NCBI RefSeq assembly: GCF_016702655.1
Contig: NZ_JADJDO010000038.1
Coordinates: forward strand, 62,001-126,000
Direction of reading: 5' to 3'
Length of the DNA: 64,000 nucleotides
Source of the DNA: Ideonella sp.
Lineage (GTDB): Bacteria > Pseudomonadota > Gammaproteobacteria > Burkholderiales > Burkholderiaceae_C
Both the position numbers and the translations under genes were made by a program. Positions 1 through 8,547 of this stretch are shown one piece after another (positions within the stretch are counted from its first letter, which is position 1; each line of letters opens with the position of its first letter). Below the pieces are notes generated by a model. The model saw only the letters and a program-made list of their open reading frames with translations. It was not told where the DNA came from and did not search any database.

Positions 1-2
1 TC

Positions 3-107
3 GAGCGCGGCGCGCTCCAGCCCGGCGACACCTACGCCATCACCTGCGGCGAACCGATGGGCTATCCGGGCGGCACCAACATGCTCAAGGTCTGCCGCGT
101 GGCTTGA
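3..107 (+). CDS. pyk: Pyruvate kinase, C-terminal end only (partial)
   Basis: The window opens inside a reading frame that encodes 34 residues and stops at TGA 105-107. The tail (GDTYAITCGEPMGYPGG, then TNMLKV) matches the last beta strands of the pyruvate kinase C-terminal domain, where families end in G-x-PxGxPGxTN-x-LKV. Pyruvate kinase converts phosphoenolpyruvate and ADP to pyruvate and ATP. The neighbouring fba gene supports a glycolytic role, as pyk-fba-purC is a common Burkholderiales order. A second, divergent pyruvate kinase lies near the other end of the window. The 5' part is outside the window. Confidence 0.85.
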   Translation, partial: ERGALQPGDTYAITCGEPMGYPGGTNMLKVCRVA

Positions 108-117
108 ACCCCTTGCG

Positions 118-1329
118 ATGACCGGCACGCTCACGATAACCGACATCCGCGCGGCGGCGGCGCGCCTGCGCGGCCAGGTGCTCGACACGCCCTGCCTGCC
201 GTCGCGCACGCTCGGCGAACTGCTCGGCTGCGAGGTGTTTCTCAAGTTCGAGAACCACCAGTTCACGGCCTCGTTCAAGGAGCGCGGCGCGCTCAACAAG
301 ATCGCCCAGCTCAGCGCGCAAGAGCGCGCGCGCGGCGTGCTCGCGGTCTCGGCCGGCAACCATGCCCAGGGCGTGGCCTACCACGCGCAGCGCCTCGGCA
401 TCCCGGCCACGATCGTGATGCCGCGCTTCGCGCCCGCGGTCAAGGTCGAGCGCACGCGCGGCTTCGGCGCCGACGTGGTGCTCGAGGGCGACAGCTTCGA
501 CGATGCGCGCACCTACGGCCTCGCGCTCGCCGTCGAGCGCGGGCTGACGCTCGTGCACCCCTACGATGATCTCGCGGTGATTGCCGGCCAGGGCACGATC
601 GCGCTCGAGATGCTCGCCGCGCAGCCCGCGCTCGACACCATCGTCGTCGCGGTCGGCGGCGGCGGGCTGATCAGCGGCGTGGCCACCGCGGCACGCGCGG
701 TCGCGCCTGCAATCGAGGTCGTCGGCGTGCAGACCGAGCGTTTCCCGGCGGTCTGGAACGCGGTCCACTCTGCCCAGCAGCCGGGCGGCCAGGCAACGAT
801 CGCCGACGGCATCGGCGTGCGGTCGCCGGGTGCGCTCACGCTGCCGCTGATCCGCGAGCGCGTCGACGACGTGTTGCTCGTCTCGGAAGACGACATCGAG
901 CAGGCGATCCTGATGCTGCTCGAGATCGAGAAGACGGTCGTCGAGGGCGCCGGCGCGGTCGGCCTCGCGGCGCTGATGAAGCACCGCGCGCGCTTTGCCG
1001 GGCGCAAGGTCGGGCTGATCCTGTGTGGCGGCAACATCGAGCCGCTGGTGCTGGCCGAGATCATCCAGCGCGGCATGGTGCGCTCGGGGCGCCTCGCGCG
1101 CCTGCGCCTGGACTTGCGCGACGTTCCCGGCGCGCTCGCCGACATGGCGATGCTGCTCGGACGCCTGGGCGCCAACATCGACGAGATCCAGCACCAGCGC
1201 GCGTTCACGTCGCTCTCGGTCGAGCGGGCGCAGATCGACGTCGTCGTGCATACGCGCGGCGTGGCCCATATCGAGGAAGTGCTGGCCGCGCTGTGCGAGC
1301 AGGGCTATCGGGCCGAGCGCGTCGGGTAG
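118..1329 (+). CDS. ilvA: Threonine ammonia-lyase (threonine deaminase) with ACT domain
   Basis: PLP-dependent enzyme that deaminates L-threonine to 2-oxobutanoate. The 403-residue protein has the PLP lysine at about K54 in ASFKERGALN and the glycine loop GGGG at about 180-183. The last ~70 residues (LRLDLRDVPGALADMAMLLG) look like one ACT regulatory domain, so it belongs to the short ACT-containing class between catabolic TdcB and long biosynthetic IlvA. ATG 118 lies 10 nt after the pyruvate kinase stop. Whether it serves isoleucine synthesis or threonine breakdown cannot be told from the sequence; serine could be a second substrate. Confidence 0.9.
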   Translation: MTGTLTITDIRAAAARLRGQVLDTPCLPSRTLGELLGCEVFLKFENHQFTASFKERGALNKIAQLSAQERARGVLAVSAGNHAQGVAYHAQRLGIPATIVMPRFAPAVKVERTRGFGADVVLEGDSFDDARTYGLALAVERGLTLVHPYDDLAVIAGQGTIALEMLAAQPALDTIVVAVGGGGLISGVATAARAVAPAIEVVGVQTERFPAVWNAVHSAQQPGGQATIADGIGVRSPGALTLPLIRERVDDVLLVSEDDIEQAILMLLEIEKTVVEGAGAVGLAALMKHRARFAGRKVGLILCGGNIEPLVLAEIIQRGMVRSGRLARLRLDLRDVPGALADMAMLLGRLGANIDEIQHQRAFTSLSVERAQIDVVVHTRGVAHIEEVLAALCEQGYRAERVG

Positions 1330-1385
1330 CGACGACAGCCCCCAGGCGCGCGGCTTCGCCGCATCGCTCCCTCCCCAAGGGGGAG

Positions 1386-1410
1386 CAGCCCGCCTCGAAG
1401 CGGCGGGCTG
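1386..1410 (+). other. Perfect hairpin between ilvA and fba
   Basis: CAGCCCGCC at 1386-1394 pairs with GGCGGGCTG at 1402-1410 around a 7 nt loop. There is no T run afterwards, so it is not a classical intrinsic terminator. It lies within a GC-rich stretch containing the self-complementary CTCCCTCCCCAAGGGGGAG. It could slow or end transcription before the fba promoter. Confidence 0.45.
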
Positions 1411-1421
1411 TGGCGCGCCGA

Positions 1422-1427
1422 TAGAAT
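1422..1427 (+). promoter_or_regulatory. Putative -10 box upstream of fba
   Basis: TAGAAT followed by CGGCCGC lies about 70 nt before the fba start. The same TAGAATCGGCCGC string occurs before purC (2624) and nearly so before the TPR gene at 33 kb (33213). No convincing -35 hexamer is visible. Confidence 0.4.
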
Positions 1428-1496
1428 CGGCCGCAGCGGTGCCGCGCGGGAGCGAGCACACCCCTTCATCATCCACTCCAACCCGGGAGCCCACCC

Positions 1497-2561
1497 ATGT
1501 CCCTCGTATCGATGCGCCAGTTGCTGGACCATGCTGCCGAGAACGGCTATGGCATTCCGGCCTTCAACGTCAACAACCTCGAGCAGGTGCAGGCCGTGAT
1601 GAGCGCCGCGGCCGAGGTCGGCGCGCCCGTGATCCTGCAGGCCAGCGCCGGCGCGCGCAAGTACGCCGGTGAGGCCTTCATCAAGCATCTGGTGCAGGCG
1701 GCGATCGAGGCCTATCCGGCGGTGCCGGTCGTGATGCACCAGGACCACGGCCAGAGCCCCGACGTGTGCAAGGGCGCAATCGGCCTCGGCTTCAGCTCGG
1801 TGATGATGGACGGCAGCCTCGAGGCCGACGGCAAGACGATCGCAAGCTACGACTACAACGTCGACGTGACGCGCAAGGTGGTCGAGATGGCACATGCGCT
1901 TGGCGTCACGGTCGAGGGCGAGCTTGGCTGCCTCGGTTCGCTCGAGACGATGCGCGGCGACAAGGAGGACGGCCACGGCACCGAAGCGACGATGACGCGC
2001 GAGCAACTCCTCACCGACCCCGAGCAGGCGGCCGACTTCGTCAAGAAGACGCAGCTCGATGCACTGGCGATCGCGATCGGCACCAGCCACGGCGCGTACA
2101 AGTTCACGCGCAAGCCGACCGGCGACATCCTCGCCATAGCGCGCATCAAGGAGATCCACCGCCGCATCCCGAACACCCACCTCGTGATGCACGGCAGCTC
2201 GAGCGTGCCGCAGGACCTGCTGGCCGAGATCCGCAAGTACGGCGGCAACATGAAGGAGACCTACGGCGTCCCGGTCGAGGAGATCCAGGAGGCGATCAAG
2301 CACGGCGTGCGCAAGATCAACATCGATACCGACATCCGCCTCGCGATGACCGCCGCAGTGCGCCGCTTCCTGGCCGAGAACCCGGAGAAGTTCGACGCCC
2401 GTGAATGGTTGAAGCCAGCGCGCGAGGCCGCCAAGGCGATCTGCCTGCAGCGCTACCGCCAGTTCGGCTGCGAAGGCCAGGCAGGCAAGATCAAGGCCGA
2501 GCCGCTGACCATGGTGGCGCAGCGCTATGCGCGCGGCGAGCTTTCGCAGACCGTCGCCTGA
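1497..2561 (+). CDS. fba: Class II fructose-1,6-bisphosphate aldolase
   Basis: Zinc-dependent cleavage of fructose 1,6-bisphosphate to glyceraldehyde 3-phosphate and dihydroxyacetone phosphate. The 354-residue protein carries HQDHG at 81-85 (catalytic Asp and a zinc-binding His), the GTSHGAYK phosphate loop, HGSSS with the third zinc His, and NIDTD near residue 270. The length fits the CbbA/Fba type of beta-proteobacteria, used in glycolysis or the Calvin cycle; no Calvin-cycle genes are next to it, so a general glycolytic role is more likely. ATG 1497 follows a weak GGGAG. Confidence 0.95.
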   Translation: MSLVSMRQLLDHAAENGYGIPAFNVNNLEQVQAVMSAAAEVGAPVILQASAGARKYAGEAFIKHLVQAAIEAYPAVPVVMHQDHGQSPDVCKGAIGLGFSSVMMDGSLEADGKTIASYDYNVDVTRKVVEMAHALGVTVEGELGCLGSLETMRGDKEDGHGTEATMTREQLLTDPEQAADFVKKTQLDALAIAIGTSHGAYKFTRKPTGDILAIARIKEIHRRIPNTHLVMHGSSSVPQDLLAEIRKYGGNMKETYGVPVEEIQEAIKHGVRKINIDTDIRLAMTAAVRRFLAENPEKFDAREWLKPAREAAKAICLQRYRQFGCEGQAGKIKAEPLTMVAQRYARGELSQTVA

Positions 2562-2623
2562 GCCCGGGCCGACAGCCAGCGCTTGGATCTGGTGGGCGCG
2601 GCCAGACCCTCCCGGCCTCTTCC

Positions 2624-2629
2624 TAGAAT
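2624..2629 (+). promoter_or_regulatory. Putative -10 box of purC, near-leaderless
   Basis: TAGAAT ends 9 nt before the purC ATG (2639), so a transcript starting 6-8 nt downstream of the box would have almost no 5' leader. The -35 region is poor. Confidence 0.4.
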
Positions 2630-2638
2630 CGGCCGCTG

Positions 2639-3580
2639 ATGACTCCGACTAACGCCCCTGCCCTGTACGAGAGCAAGCTCCGGTCGCTGCCGCTGCTCGC
2701 GCGCGGCAAGGTGCGCGACAACTACGCGGTCGGCGCCGACCGCATCCTGATGGTCGCGAGCGACCGGCTCTCGGCCTTCGACGTCGTGATGCGCGAGCCG
2801 ATCCCGGGCAAGGGCGAACTGCTGACGCAGTTGGCGCTGTTCTGGTTTGCGCGCCTCGCCGACGTGGTGCCCAACCACCTGACCGGCGACGACCCGGAGT
2901 CGGTAGTGGCCGAGGGCGAGCGCTCACAGGTGCGCGGCCGCGCGATGCTCGTCAAGCGCCTCGCGCCGCTGCCTGTCGAGGCAGTGGTGCGCGGCTACCT
3001 CGCTGGCAGCGGCTGGAAGGAATACACCGCCACCGGCGCGGTCTGCGGCGTCGCGCTGCCGGCCGGGCTGCGCAACGCCGACAAGCTGCCGGCGCCGATC
3101 TTCACGCCGGCGACGAAGGCCGAGGCCGGCGCACACGACGAGAACATCACCTTCGACCGCATGCGCGAACGCGTCGGCCCCGAGTTGGCCGCGAGGGTGC
3201 GCGAGGTCTCGATCCGGCTCTACGAACGCGCGGTGGAGTTCGCGCTCGCGCGCGGCATCATCATCGCCGACACCAAGTTCGAGTTCGGCCTCGACGAGCA
3301 AGGCACGTTGACGCTGATGGACGAAGTCCTCACGCCCGACTCGTCGCGCTTCTGGCCGCATGAGTCCTACGCAGAGGCTCTGCGCGAAGGGCGCAACCCG
3401 CCAAGCTACGACAAGCAGTTCGTGCGCGACTGGCTCGAGCAAGCCAGCGTCGACGGCCGGCCCTGGAACAAGCAGGCCCCGGCACCCACGCTGCCACCCG
3501 ACGTGATCGCACACACGGCGGCTCGCTACCGCGAGGCGCTGCTGCGGCTCACGGTGCCGGCAGGCAACGGGCCGGACTAG
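2639..3580 (+). CDS. purC: Phosphoribosylaminoimidazole-succinocarboxamide synthase (SAICAR synthetase)
   Basis: Purine biosynthesis: ligates CAIR with aspartate using ATP. The 313-residue protein has the family landmarks ARGKVRDNY near the N-terminus, ASDRLSAFDVVM, VKRLAPLPVEAVVRGYLAGSG around residues 102-125, IIADTKFEFG, and DEVLTPDSSRFW. It is the longer form found in fungi and many beta-proteobacteria. purE and purK, which act just before it in the pathway, lie about 1.3 kb downstream on the same strand, separated by an atypical gene. Confidence 0.96.
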   Translation: MTPTNAPALYESKLRSLPLLARGKVRDNYAVGADRILMVASDRLSAFDVVMREPIPGKGELLTQLALFWFARLADVVPNHLTGDDPESVVAEGERSQVRGRAMLVKRLAPLPVEAVVRGYLAGSGWKEYTATGAVCGVALPAGLRNADKLPAPIFTPATKAEAGAHDENITFDRMRERVGPELAARVREVSIRLYERAVEFALARGIIIADTKFEFGLDEQGTLTLMDEVLTPDSSRFWPHESYAEALREGRNPPSYDKQFVRDWLEQASVDGRPWNKQAPAPTLPPDVIAHTAARYREALLRLTVPAGNGPD

Positions 3581-3612
3581 GCGGCCTGCCTCCTGCCGCC
3601 GCGATCAGCAGC

Positions 3613-4506
3613 ATGGTCTCGCGACTGCTCAGCGCGCTCGACGCCCGCATCGCCCGCACCCGCGATCCGCTGCAGAACGACTGCCTGCGCGCCGAGCGCG
3701 CCACCCTCCTCGCGCGTCAAGGCCGCCTGGACGAAGCCCGCGCCGAACTCGACCGCATCCGTGCCCGCCACGCCGCGAAGCCCAACGCAGTGGTCACGGC
3801 CTGGGTGTGTTTGGGGGAGGGGATGGTTGTTTACTATGGCAGCCTCGGCATAGCTGCGCGGGACCGCTTCCTGCGGGCTCTCGCCTTGAGTGAGGCAGCG
3901 CATGCCCGGCGAGTAGTCGCATTGAGTGCAGCATGGCTTGCGCAGATGGACTTCGCCACACAGGATTTCGCCGCGCTCTCCCGTCACCTGCCACACGCAC
4001 TGAAGTACGCCGAACCCGACCAACACTCGGCGCTATCGCGAGCGTGCCTTGTTGCCGCAGAAGCCTTCCATTGGGCAGAGCGGTTCGACCTTGCAATGCC
4101 CTGGTATGCCCGAGCGAGGCATCATGCGACGTTCGAGGGTGACGAATCGATGTTGAGTGCGCTGATGCACAACATGGCGTGGCTAAGGGTTGCGGAGTAC
4201 CGGCGCCGCGAAGTCGCAGGCGAACTGGGCCACGCAGAAGCCCGGCAAGCCAAGCTGAGCGCAGAATCCATTGCACAGTTTGACGGAATGGTCGGAATCG
4301 GCGTCCTCGAAGATCCTTGGTCCCCATGTTGCGCGCGCCAGGTGCTGATCCTTGAGGGGCATGCAAGGAAGCGCTGGAACTGCTGGAGGCAAATCAACGC
4401 CGAAGGCGTTCTTGCATCAAGGCGCTTGACGGCGGAGCTTGCCTGGTGTGAAGGCCGACATCGCGTGGTGCCGTTCGAGAGATGCGGCGACAGCAAGGAT
4501 TGGTGA
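3613..4506 (+). CDS. Hypothetical TPR-like protein, 3' end probably frameshifted
   Basis: Helical repeat protein of unknown function inserted between purC and purE. Residues 1-60 (LRAERATLLARQGRLDEARA and on) look like a tetratricopeptide repeat in typical GC-rich codons. From about 3800 the base composition falls towards 55-60% G+C and codons become less biased. Near 4367 the helical pattern continues better in another frame (EALELLEANQ, starting at 4368) than in the annotated one, and further TPR-like pieces in other frames follow to about 4740. The gene is therefore probably a mosaic or decaying copy, of which this is the longest open part. No function can be assigned. Confidence 0.55.
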   Translation: MVSRLLSALDARIARTRDPLQNDCLRAERATLLARQGRLDEARAELDRIRARHAAKPNAVVTAWVCLGEGMVVYYGSLGIAARDRFLRALALSEAAHARRVVALSAAWLAQMDFATQDFAALSRHLPHALKYAEPDQHSALSRACLVAAEAFHWAERFDLAMPWYARARHHATFEGDESMLSALMHNMAWLRVAEYRRREVAGELGHAEARQAKLSAESIAQFDGMVGIGVLEDPWSPCCARQVLILEGHARKRWNCWRQINAEGVLASRRLTAELAWCEGRHRVVPFERCGDSKDW

Positions 4507-4831
4507 AGGCAATCAGGCGGCTGAGCGCGACGCCTCGACTGGCCGCCGACAGACGCCAGGACGCTGAACGAGGTAGGGCTGTCACGAATGCTCGAATCGC
4601 ACGCATTTGGCACGAAGGACTGGGAGCACAGTCATTTGGACGACAGCCATGAAAATGACAGCTGCTGCAACCTGGCAACTCCACATGCTCCAGCAAGCGC
4701 AACTTGTTCCCACGCTTGAAGAAGTACTCGAAGGCTTGTAGTTCAAAGTTGCTTAAGCACGGGTCGGGTCTGGGCCACCGGCTCAACCCCCGCCCCTACA
4801 ATCCGCACCGTCGTAGCCGCAGGAGCAAGGC
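4507..4831 (+). pseudogene. Decayed tail of the TPR-like gene and purE leader
   Basis: These 325 bases hold no intact gene. Short helical-looking peptides continue the preceding gene in shifting frames: KADIAWCRSRDAATARIGE from about 4448, and MKMTAAATWQLHMLQQAQLV ending at TAG 4739. Composition drops to about 52% G+C around 4620-4680. A -10-like TACAAT at 4797-4802 and a GGAG near 4821 belong to purE. Confidence 0.4.
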
Positions 4832-5332
4832 ATGGATCAGGCCGGCCCCTTGGTGGGCGTGGTCATGGGGTCCAGCAGCGACTGGGAGACCCTGCGCAGC
4901 GCCACCGAGATTCTCACGGAGTTCGGGGTTGCCCACGAGGCGCGGGTCTTGTCGGCGCATCGCATGCCGGACGACATGTTCGCCTATGCCGAACAGGCGC
5001 GCGCACGCGGGCTCAGGGCCATCATCGCCGGCGCGGGCGGCGCCGCGCACCTGCCTGGCATGCTCGCCGCCAAGACCAGCCTGCCGGTGCTCGGCGTGCC
5101 GGTGGCAAGCCGGCATCTCCAGGGCGTCGACTCGCTGCACTCCATCGTCCAGATGCCGCGTGGCATCCCGGTCGCCACGTTCGCGATCGGCGTTGCCGGC
5201 GCTGCCAACGCGGCCCTGTTCGCGGTCGCGATGCTGGCCAACGACGACCCGGCACTCAGAGACAGGCTCGATGCCTTTCGCGCGCGCCAGACCGACGCCG
5301 CGCGCGCAATGACACTGGACGCGCGGGCGTGA
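4832..5332 (+). CDS. purE: N5-carboxyaminoimidazole ribonucleotide mutase
   Basis: Converts N5-CAIR to CAIR in purine synthesis. The 166-residue class I PurE has GSSSDW at 13-18, SAHR at 41-44 and AGAGGAAHLPGM near 68-79, which form the nucleotide-binding active site of the octamer. ATG 4832 has AGGAGC upstream. The stop overlaps the purK start (GTGA), the usual purEK arrangement, since PurK supplies the unstable N5-CAIR. Confidence 0.96.
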   Translation: MDQAGPLVGVVMGSSSDWETLRSATEILTEFGVAHEARVLSAHRMPDDMFAYAEQARARGLRAIIAGAGGAAHLPGMLAAKTSLPVLGVPVASRHLQGVDSLHSIVQMPRGIPVATFAIGVAGAANAALFAVAMLANDDPALRDRLDAFRARQTDAARAMTLDARA

Positions 5333-6504
5333 CGCGGCACGCTTCGGCAACGGCGCCCGGCGCGACGCTGGGCGTGATGGGCGGCGGCCAGCTCGGCCGC
5401 ATGTTCGTGCACGCTGCGCAGGAGATGGGCTACTTCACGGCCGTGCTCGATCCCGACCCGGTGAGCCCGGCTGGCCTCGTGGCGCACCACCACATCCAGG
5501 CCGGCTACCTCGACGAGCAGGGCCTGGCCCAGCTGATGCAACGCTGCGCCGCGATCACGACCGAGTTCGAGAACGTGCCCGCGGCCGCGCTGCGCACGCT
5601 GGGCGCCTACCGCTTCGTCGCGCCGGCAGCCGACAGCGTCGAGATCTGCCAGGACCGCGCCCGCGAGAAGGCGCACTTCGTGCGCTGCGGCGTGCCCTGC
5701 GCGGATTACGCGGTAATCGACTCGCCCGCGGCGCTCGGCGCCGTCCCTGGGCGGCTGCTGCCCGGCATCCTGAAGACGTCTAGTCTGGGCTATGACGGCA
5801 AGGGGCAGTTGCCGGTGGCCGATGCCGCGGCACTCGCTGCAGCCTGGGAGTCGCTCGGCCGAGTGCCCTGCGTGCTGGAGGAACGACTGGCGCTGGCTGC
5901 AGAGGCAAGCGTCATCGTCGCGCGCGACGCGTTGGGAACGGTGGTCGACTTTGCGGTGCAGGAAAACCTGCACCGCGACGGCATCCTGGCCGTGACCTGC
6001 GCCCCAGCGCGCGGCATCGCGGCGGCGCTGCAGGCCGAGGCCGTCGCCGCGGCGCGGCGCATCGCCGAGGCGCTCGATCACGTCGGCATCCTGTGCGTCG
6101 AGTTCTTCATCCTTCACGACGGCCGCTTGCTCGCCAACGAGATGGCACCGCGCCCGCACAACTCGGCCCACTACACGATCGATGCCTGCGACGTATCGCA
6201 GTTCGACCTCCAGGTGCGTGCGCTGGTCGGCGCGCCACTCGTGCAGCCGCGCCAGCATTCGGCGGCGGTGATGCTCAACCTGCTCGGCGATCTGTGGCTG
6301 GCGCACGGCGAACAGCCCTTCGAGCCGCCGTGGAACGACGTGCTCGCGCTGCCCGGCGCGCATCTGCATCTGTACAACAAGGTCGGCGCGCGGCGCGGGC
6401 GCAAGATGGGGCACCTGACCTTCACCGCCGCCGACACAGGCACTGCGCAAGCCCTGGCGCTGCGTGCTGCGGCGCTACTCGGCATCGCGCCGTTCCCGGC
6501 ATGA
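5329..6504 (+). CDS. purK: N5-carboxyaminoimidazole ribonucleotide synthase
   Basis: ATP-grasp ligase that makes N5-CAIR from AIR, bicarbonate and ATP. The 391-residue protein has the N-terminal MGGGQLGRM at 17-25, the ITTEFENVP segment, LKTSSLGYDGKGQ of the ATP-grasp fold, and the catalytic NEMAPRPHNSAHYTIDAC block. It starts at GTG 5329 overlapping the purE stop by 4 nt. Its own stop overlaps the tsaC start (ATGA), so purE-purK-tsaC should be co-translated. Confidence 0.96.
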   Translation: MTRHASATAPGATLGVMGGGQLGRMFVHAAQEMGYFTAVLDPDPVSPAGLVAHHHIQAGYLDEQGLAQLMQRCAAITTEFENVPAAALRTLGAYRFVAPAADSVEICQDRAREKAHFVRCGVPCADYAVIDSPAALGAVPGRLLPGILKTSSLGYDGKGQLPVADAAALAAAWESLGRVPCVLEERLALAAEASVIVARDALGTVVDFAVQENLHRDGILAVTCAPARGIAAALQAEAVAAARRIAEALDHVGILCVEFFILHDGRLLANEMAPRPHNSAHYTIDACDVSQFDLQVRALVGAPLVQPRQHSAAVMLNLLGDLWLAHGEQPFEPPWNDVLALPGAHLHLYNKVGARRGRKMGHLTFTAADTGTAQALALRAAALLGIAPFPA

Positions 6505-7514
6505 ACGACGACGCCGCGCCCGTGCGCGACGCGAGTCTGGGCCCTGCAGTGCTCAGCGCCGCGCACAAGCTGGCCGCGGGCGAGCTGGTCGCCTTTCCGA
6601 CCGAGACCGTCTACGGCCTGGGCGCGCGCGCCGACGACGACGCGGCCGTGGCTGCGATCTTCGCCGCCAAGGGCCGTCCGGCCGACCATCCGCTGATCGT
6701 TCATGTCAGCGCTCCCGCCCAGGCGGCGCTGTTCGCGCGCGAGATCCCACCCGTCGCGCGGCGCCTGATGGCGGCCTTCTGGCCCGGTCCGTTGACGCTG
6801 ATCGTCCCGCGCGCTGCCGGCGTGGCCGGCGCCGCCGCGGGCGGCCACGCCAGCATTGGCCTGCGCTGCCCGGCGCACCCGGTTGCGCGGGCACTGCTGG
6901 CCGCTGCGCAGCAACTCGGGGTTCCCGGCCTGGCGGCGCCGAGCGCCAACCGCTTCGGCCGCATCAGCCCGACCACGGCACAGCATGTGCACGACGACTT
7001 CGGCGCCGACCTGACCGTGCTCGACGGTGGGCCCTGCGAGTTGGGCATCGAGTCGGCGATCGTCGATTGCAGCGCGGAGCACCCGGTGTTGCTGCGGCCG
7101 GGCGCGCTGACGCGGGCGCAGATCGAGGCTGTTGCGGGCGAGCCGCTTCGCCGACCCGACGCGGGGTCGGCACCGGCTCCGGGCACGCTGGCAGCGCACT
7201 ACGCACCGCGCGCGCGGCTCGTGTTGATGCCCGCCGCGACCTTGCGTTCGGCGCTCGCGGCAGCGCAGGCGCCTGATGACGCGCTGGCGGTATATTCACG
7301 CTCGGCCCCCGCAGCGCTGGGCCTTGCGGGTACGCGGCCCATCCGTTGGCGGGCCATGCCCGCAGACGCGGTGGCCGCGGCGCATGAGCTCTTCGCTGCC
7401 CTGCGCGAACTCGACCGCCCCGGCACGGATCGTATCTGGGTCGAGGAGCCCCCCGGCACGCCGGCCTGGGAAGGCGTGCGGGATCGCCTGCAACGGGCTG
7501 CGGCGGCCGCCTGA
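6501..7514 (+). CDS. tsaC: L-threonylcarbamoyladenylate synthase (Sua5/TsaC type)
   Basis: Makes threonylcarbamoyl-AMP from threonine, bicarbonate and ATP, the first step of tRNA t6A37 modification. The 337-residue protein is the long Sua5 form: a YrdC domain with PTETVYGLG at 33-41, KGRPADHPLIVHV at 57-69 and SANRFGRISPTTA, then a linker with PGTLAAHYAPRARL and a C-terminal Sua5 domain. ATG 6501 overlaps the purK stop; reading further upstream would only extend into purK in another frame. tsaB, which works in the next step of t6A synthesis, is 3 kb downstream. Confidence 0.93.
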   Translation: MNDDAAPVRDASLGPAVLSAAHKLAAGELVAFPTETVYGLGARADDDAAVAAIFAAKGRPADHPLIVHVSAPAQAALFAREIPPVARRLMAAFWPGPLTLIVPRAAGVAGAAAGGHASIGLRCPAHPVARALLAAAQQLGVPGLAAPSANRFGRISPTTAQHVHDDFGADLTVLDGGPCELGIESAIVDCSAEHPVLLRPGALTRAQIEAVAGEPLRRPDAGSAPAPGTLAAHYAPRARLVLMPAATLRSALAAAQAPDDALAVYSRSAPAALGLAGTRPIRWRAMPADAVAAAHELFAALRELDRPGTDRIWVEEPPGTPAWEGVRDRLQRAAAAA

Positions 7515-7548
7515 GCGCGTTGCAACCCAGAGCTGTCTTGGAGAATCG

Positions 7549-8547
7549 ATGAAGTTCGGAATCGGCGCCTTGCGCGCCCTGTGCATAGCGGCGATCTCGG
7601 CCCTGTTCGTCTCCTGTGGCGGCGAGGAACTGGTGCCGTTCAGCCCGGCACGGCTGCTCGTGTTCGGCGATCAGGCAAGCGTCATCGTTGCGGCAGCCAA
7701 CCCTGGCGAGGGCCGCAAGTACACGATCAACGCTGTCGACGCCGACACCGGCGTGTTCGTCTGCGACCTGAACCCGATCTGGGTCCAGGTGCTCGCGTTC
7801 GAGTACGGCATCAGCTTCCGCGAGTGTCCGTTCCCGGCCGAGTTCGCGCAGGTCGGATACATCCGGGCCATGGCCGGCGCCACGGCTGGCGGCAGCACAG
7901 ACATCGACCTGACGGCGCAGGTTACGCGCCAACTGGCGCTGGCGGCCGACGCAGGCGGCGGCATCAACTCGACCGATCTCGTGACCGTGTACATCGGCGT
8001 CAACGACATCGTCGCCGCCTTCGAGCGCTACAAGGCCGGCATCATCAGCTCGGACGAAGCAGTTGCCGAGGCCGAAGCGGCCGGAGAGACGCTCGCGCAA
8101 CAGATCAATCGCATCGCCGAGGCTGGCGGCAAGGTGATCGTCTCCACAGTGCCCGATGTGAGCGTCACGCCTTATGCAGTGACGCTCGGACTCGAGGACC
8201 CGGCCTATGTCACCATGCTGAGGAACCTGACCGAGCGCGTCAATGCTCGGCTGCTCGTCACGATCAACAACGATGGCCGCAAGATCGGTCTCATCGAAAT
8301 CAATCCGTACGTGGCCGCCGTTATCGGCAACCCCCTGGGCTACGGATACGCCAATGTGGAAGACGCCGCCTGTCTGGAGGAGGTTAACGACGTGCCGCTG
8401 CCGGTTCTGGCGTGCACGTCCAATACGCTGCAGCCAAGTGCGACCGCCGCCACATGGCTCTGGGCAGACGCGCTGCAATTCGGTCCGCAGGGCCATGGCC
8501 AACTGGGCAGCCTCGCTGCGAGCCGCGCCAGGAGCCAACCCTTCTAG
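7549..8547 (+). CDS. SGNH/GDSL-like lipoprotein, catalytic serine apparently missing
   Basis: A 332-residue exported protein with a lipoprotein signal (positive start, hydrophobic stretch, lipobox LFVSC with Cys23). LLVFGDQAS at about 36-44 aligns with block I of GDSL hydrolases (VFGDSLS), but the nucleophile Ser is Gln. Block III is present as YIGVNDI (about 148-154), and a C-terminal WADALQFGPQGHGQL may be a degenerate D-x-x-H block. It starts at ATG 7549 with TTGGAG upstream. It may be a non-enzymatic relative or use another residue; the family assignment is moderate. Confidence 0.65.
   Translation: MKFGIGALRALCIAAISALFVSCGGEELVPFSPARLLVFGDQASVIVAAANPGEGRKYTINAVDADTGVFVCDLNPIWVQVLAFEYGISFRECPFPAEFAQVGYIRAMAGATAGGSTDIDLTAQVTRQLALAADAGGGINSTDLVTVYIGVNDIVAAFERYKAGIISSDEAVAEAEAAGETLAQQINRIAEAGGKVIVSTVPDVSVTPYAVTLGLEDPAYVTMLRNLTERVNARLLVTINNDGRKIGLIEINPYVAAVIGNPLGYGYANVEDAACLEEVNDVPLPVLACTSNTLQPSATAATWLWADALQFGPQGHGQLGSLAASRARSQPF

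Noticed and set aside
31..107. Considered the first 107 bases as intergenic
   Set aside because: The frame beginning at base 3 matches the pyruvate kinase C-terminus through the TGA, so it was kept as a partial gene.
1361..1410. Intrinsic terminator between ilvA and fba
   Set aside because: Good stem but no T run; kept only as a hairpin.
85..1494. Minus-strand 469-codon frame opposite ilvA
   Set aside because: Shadow of ilvA, which has all family motifs on the plus strand.
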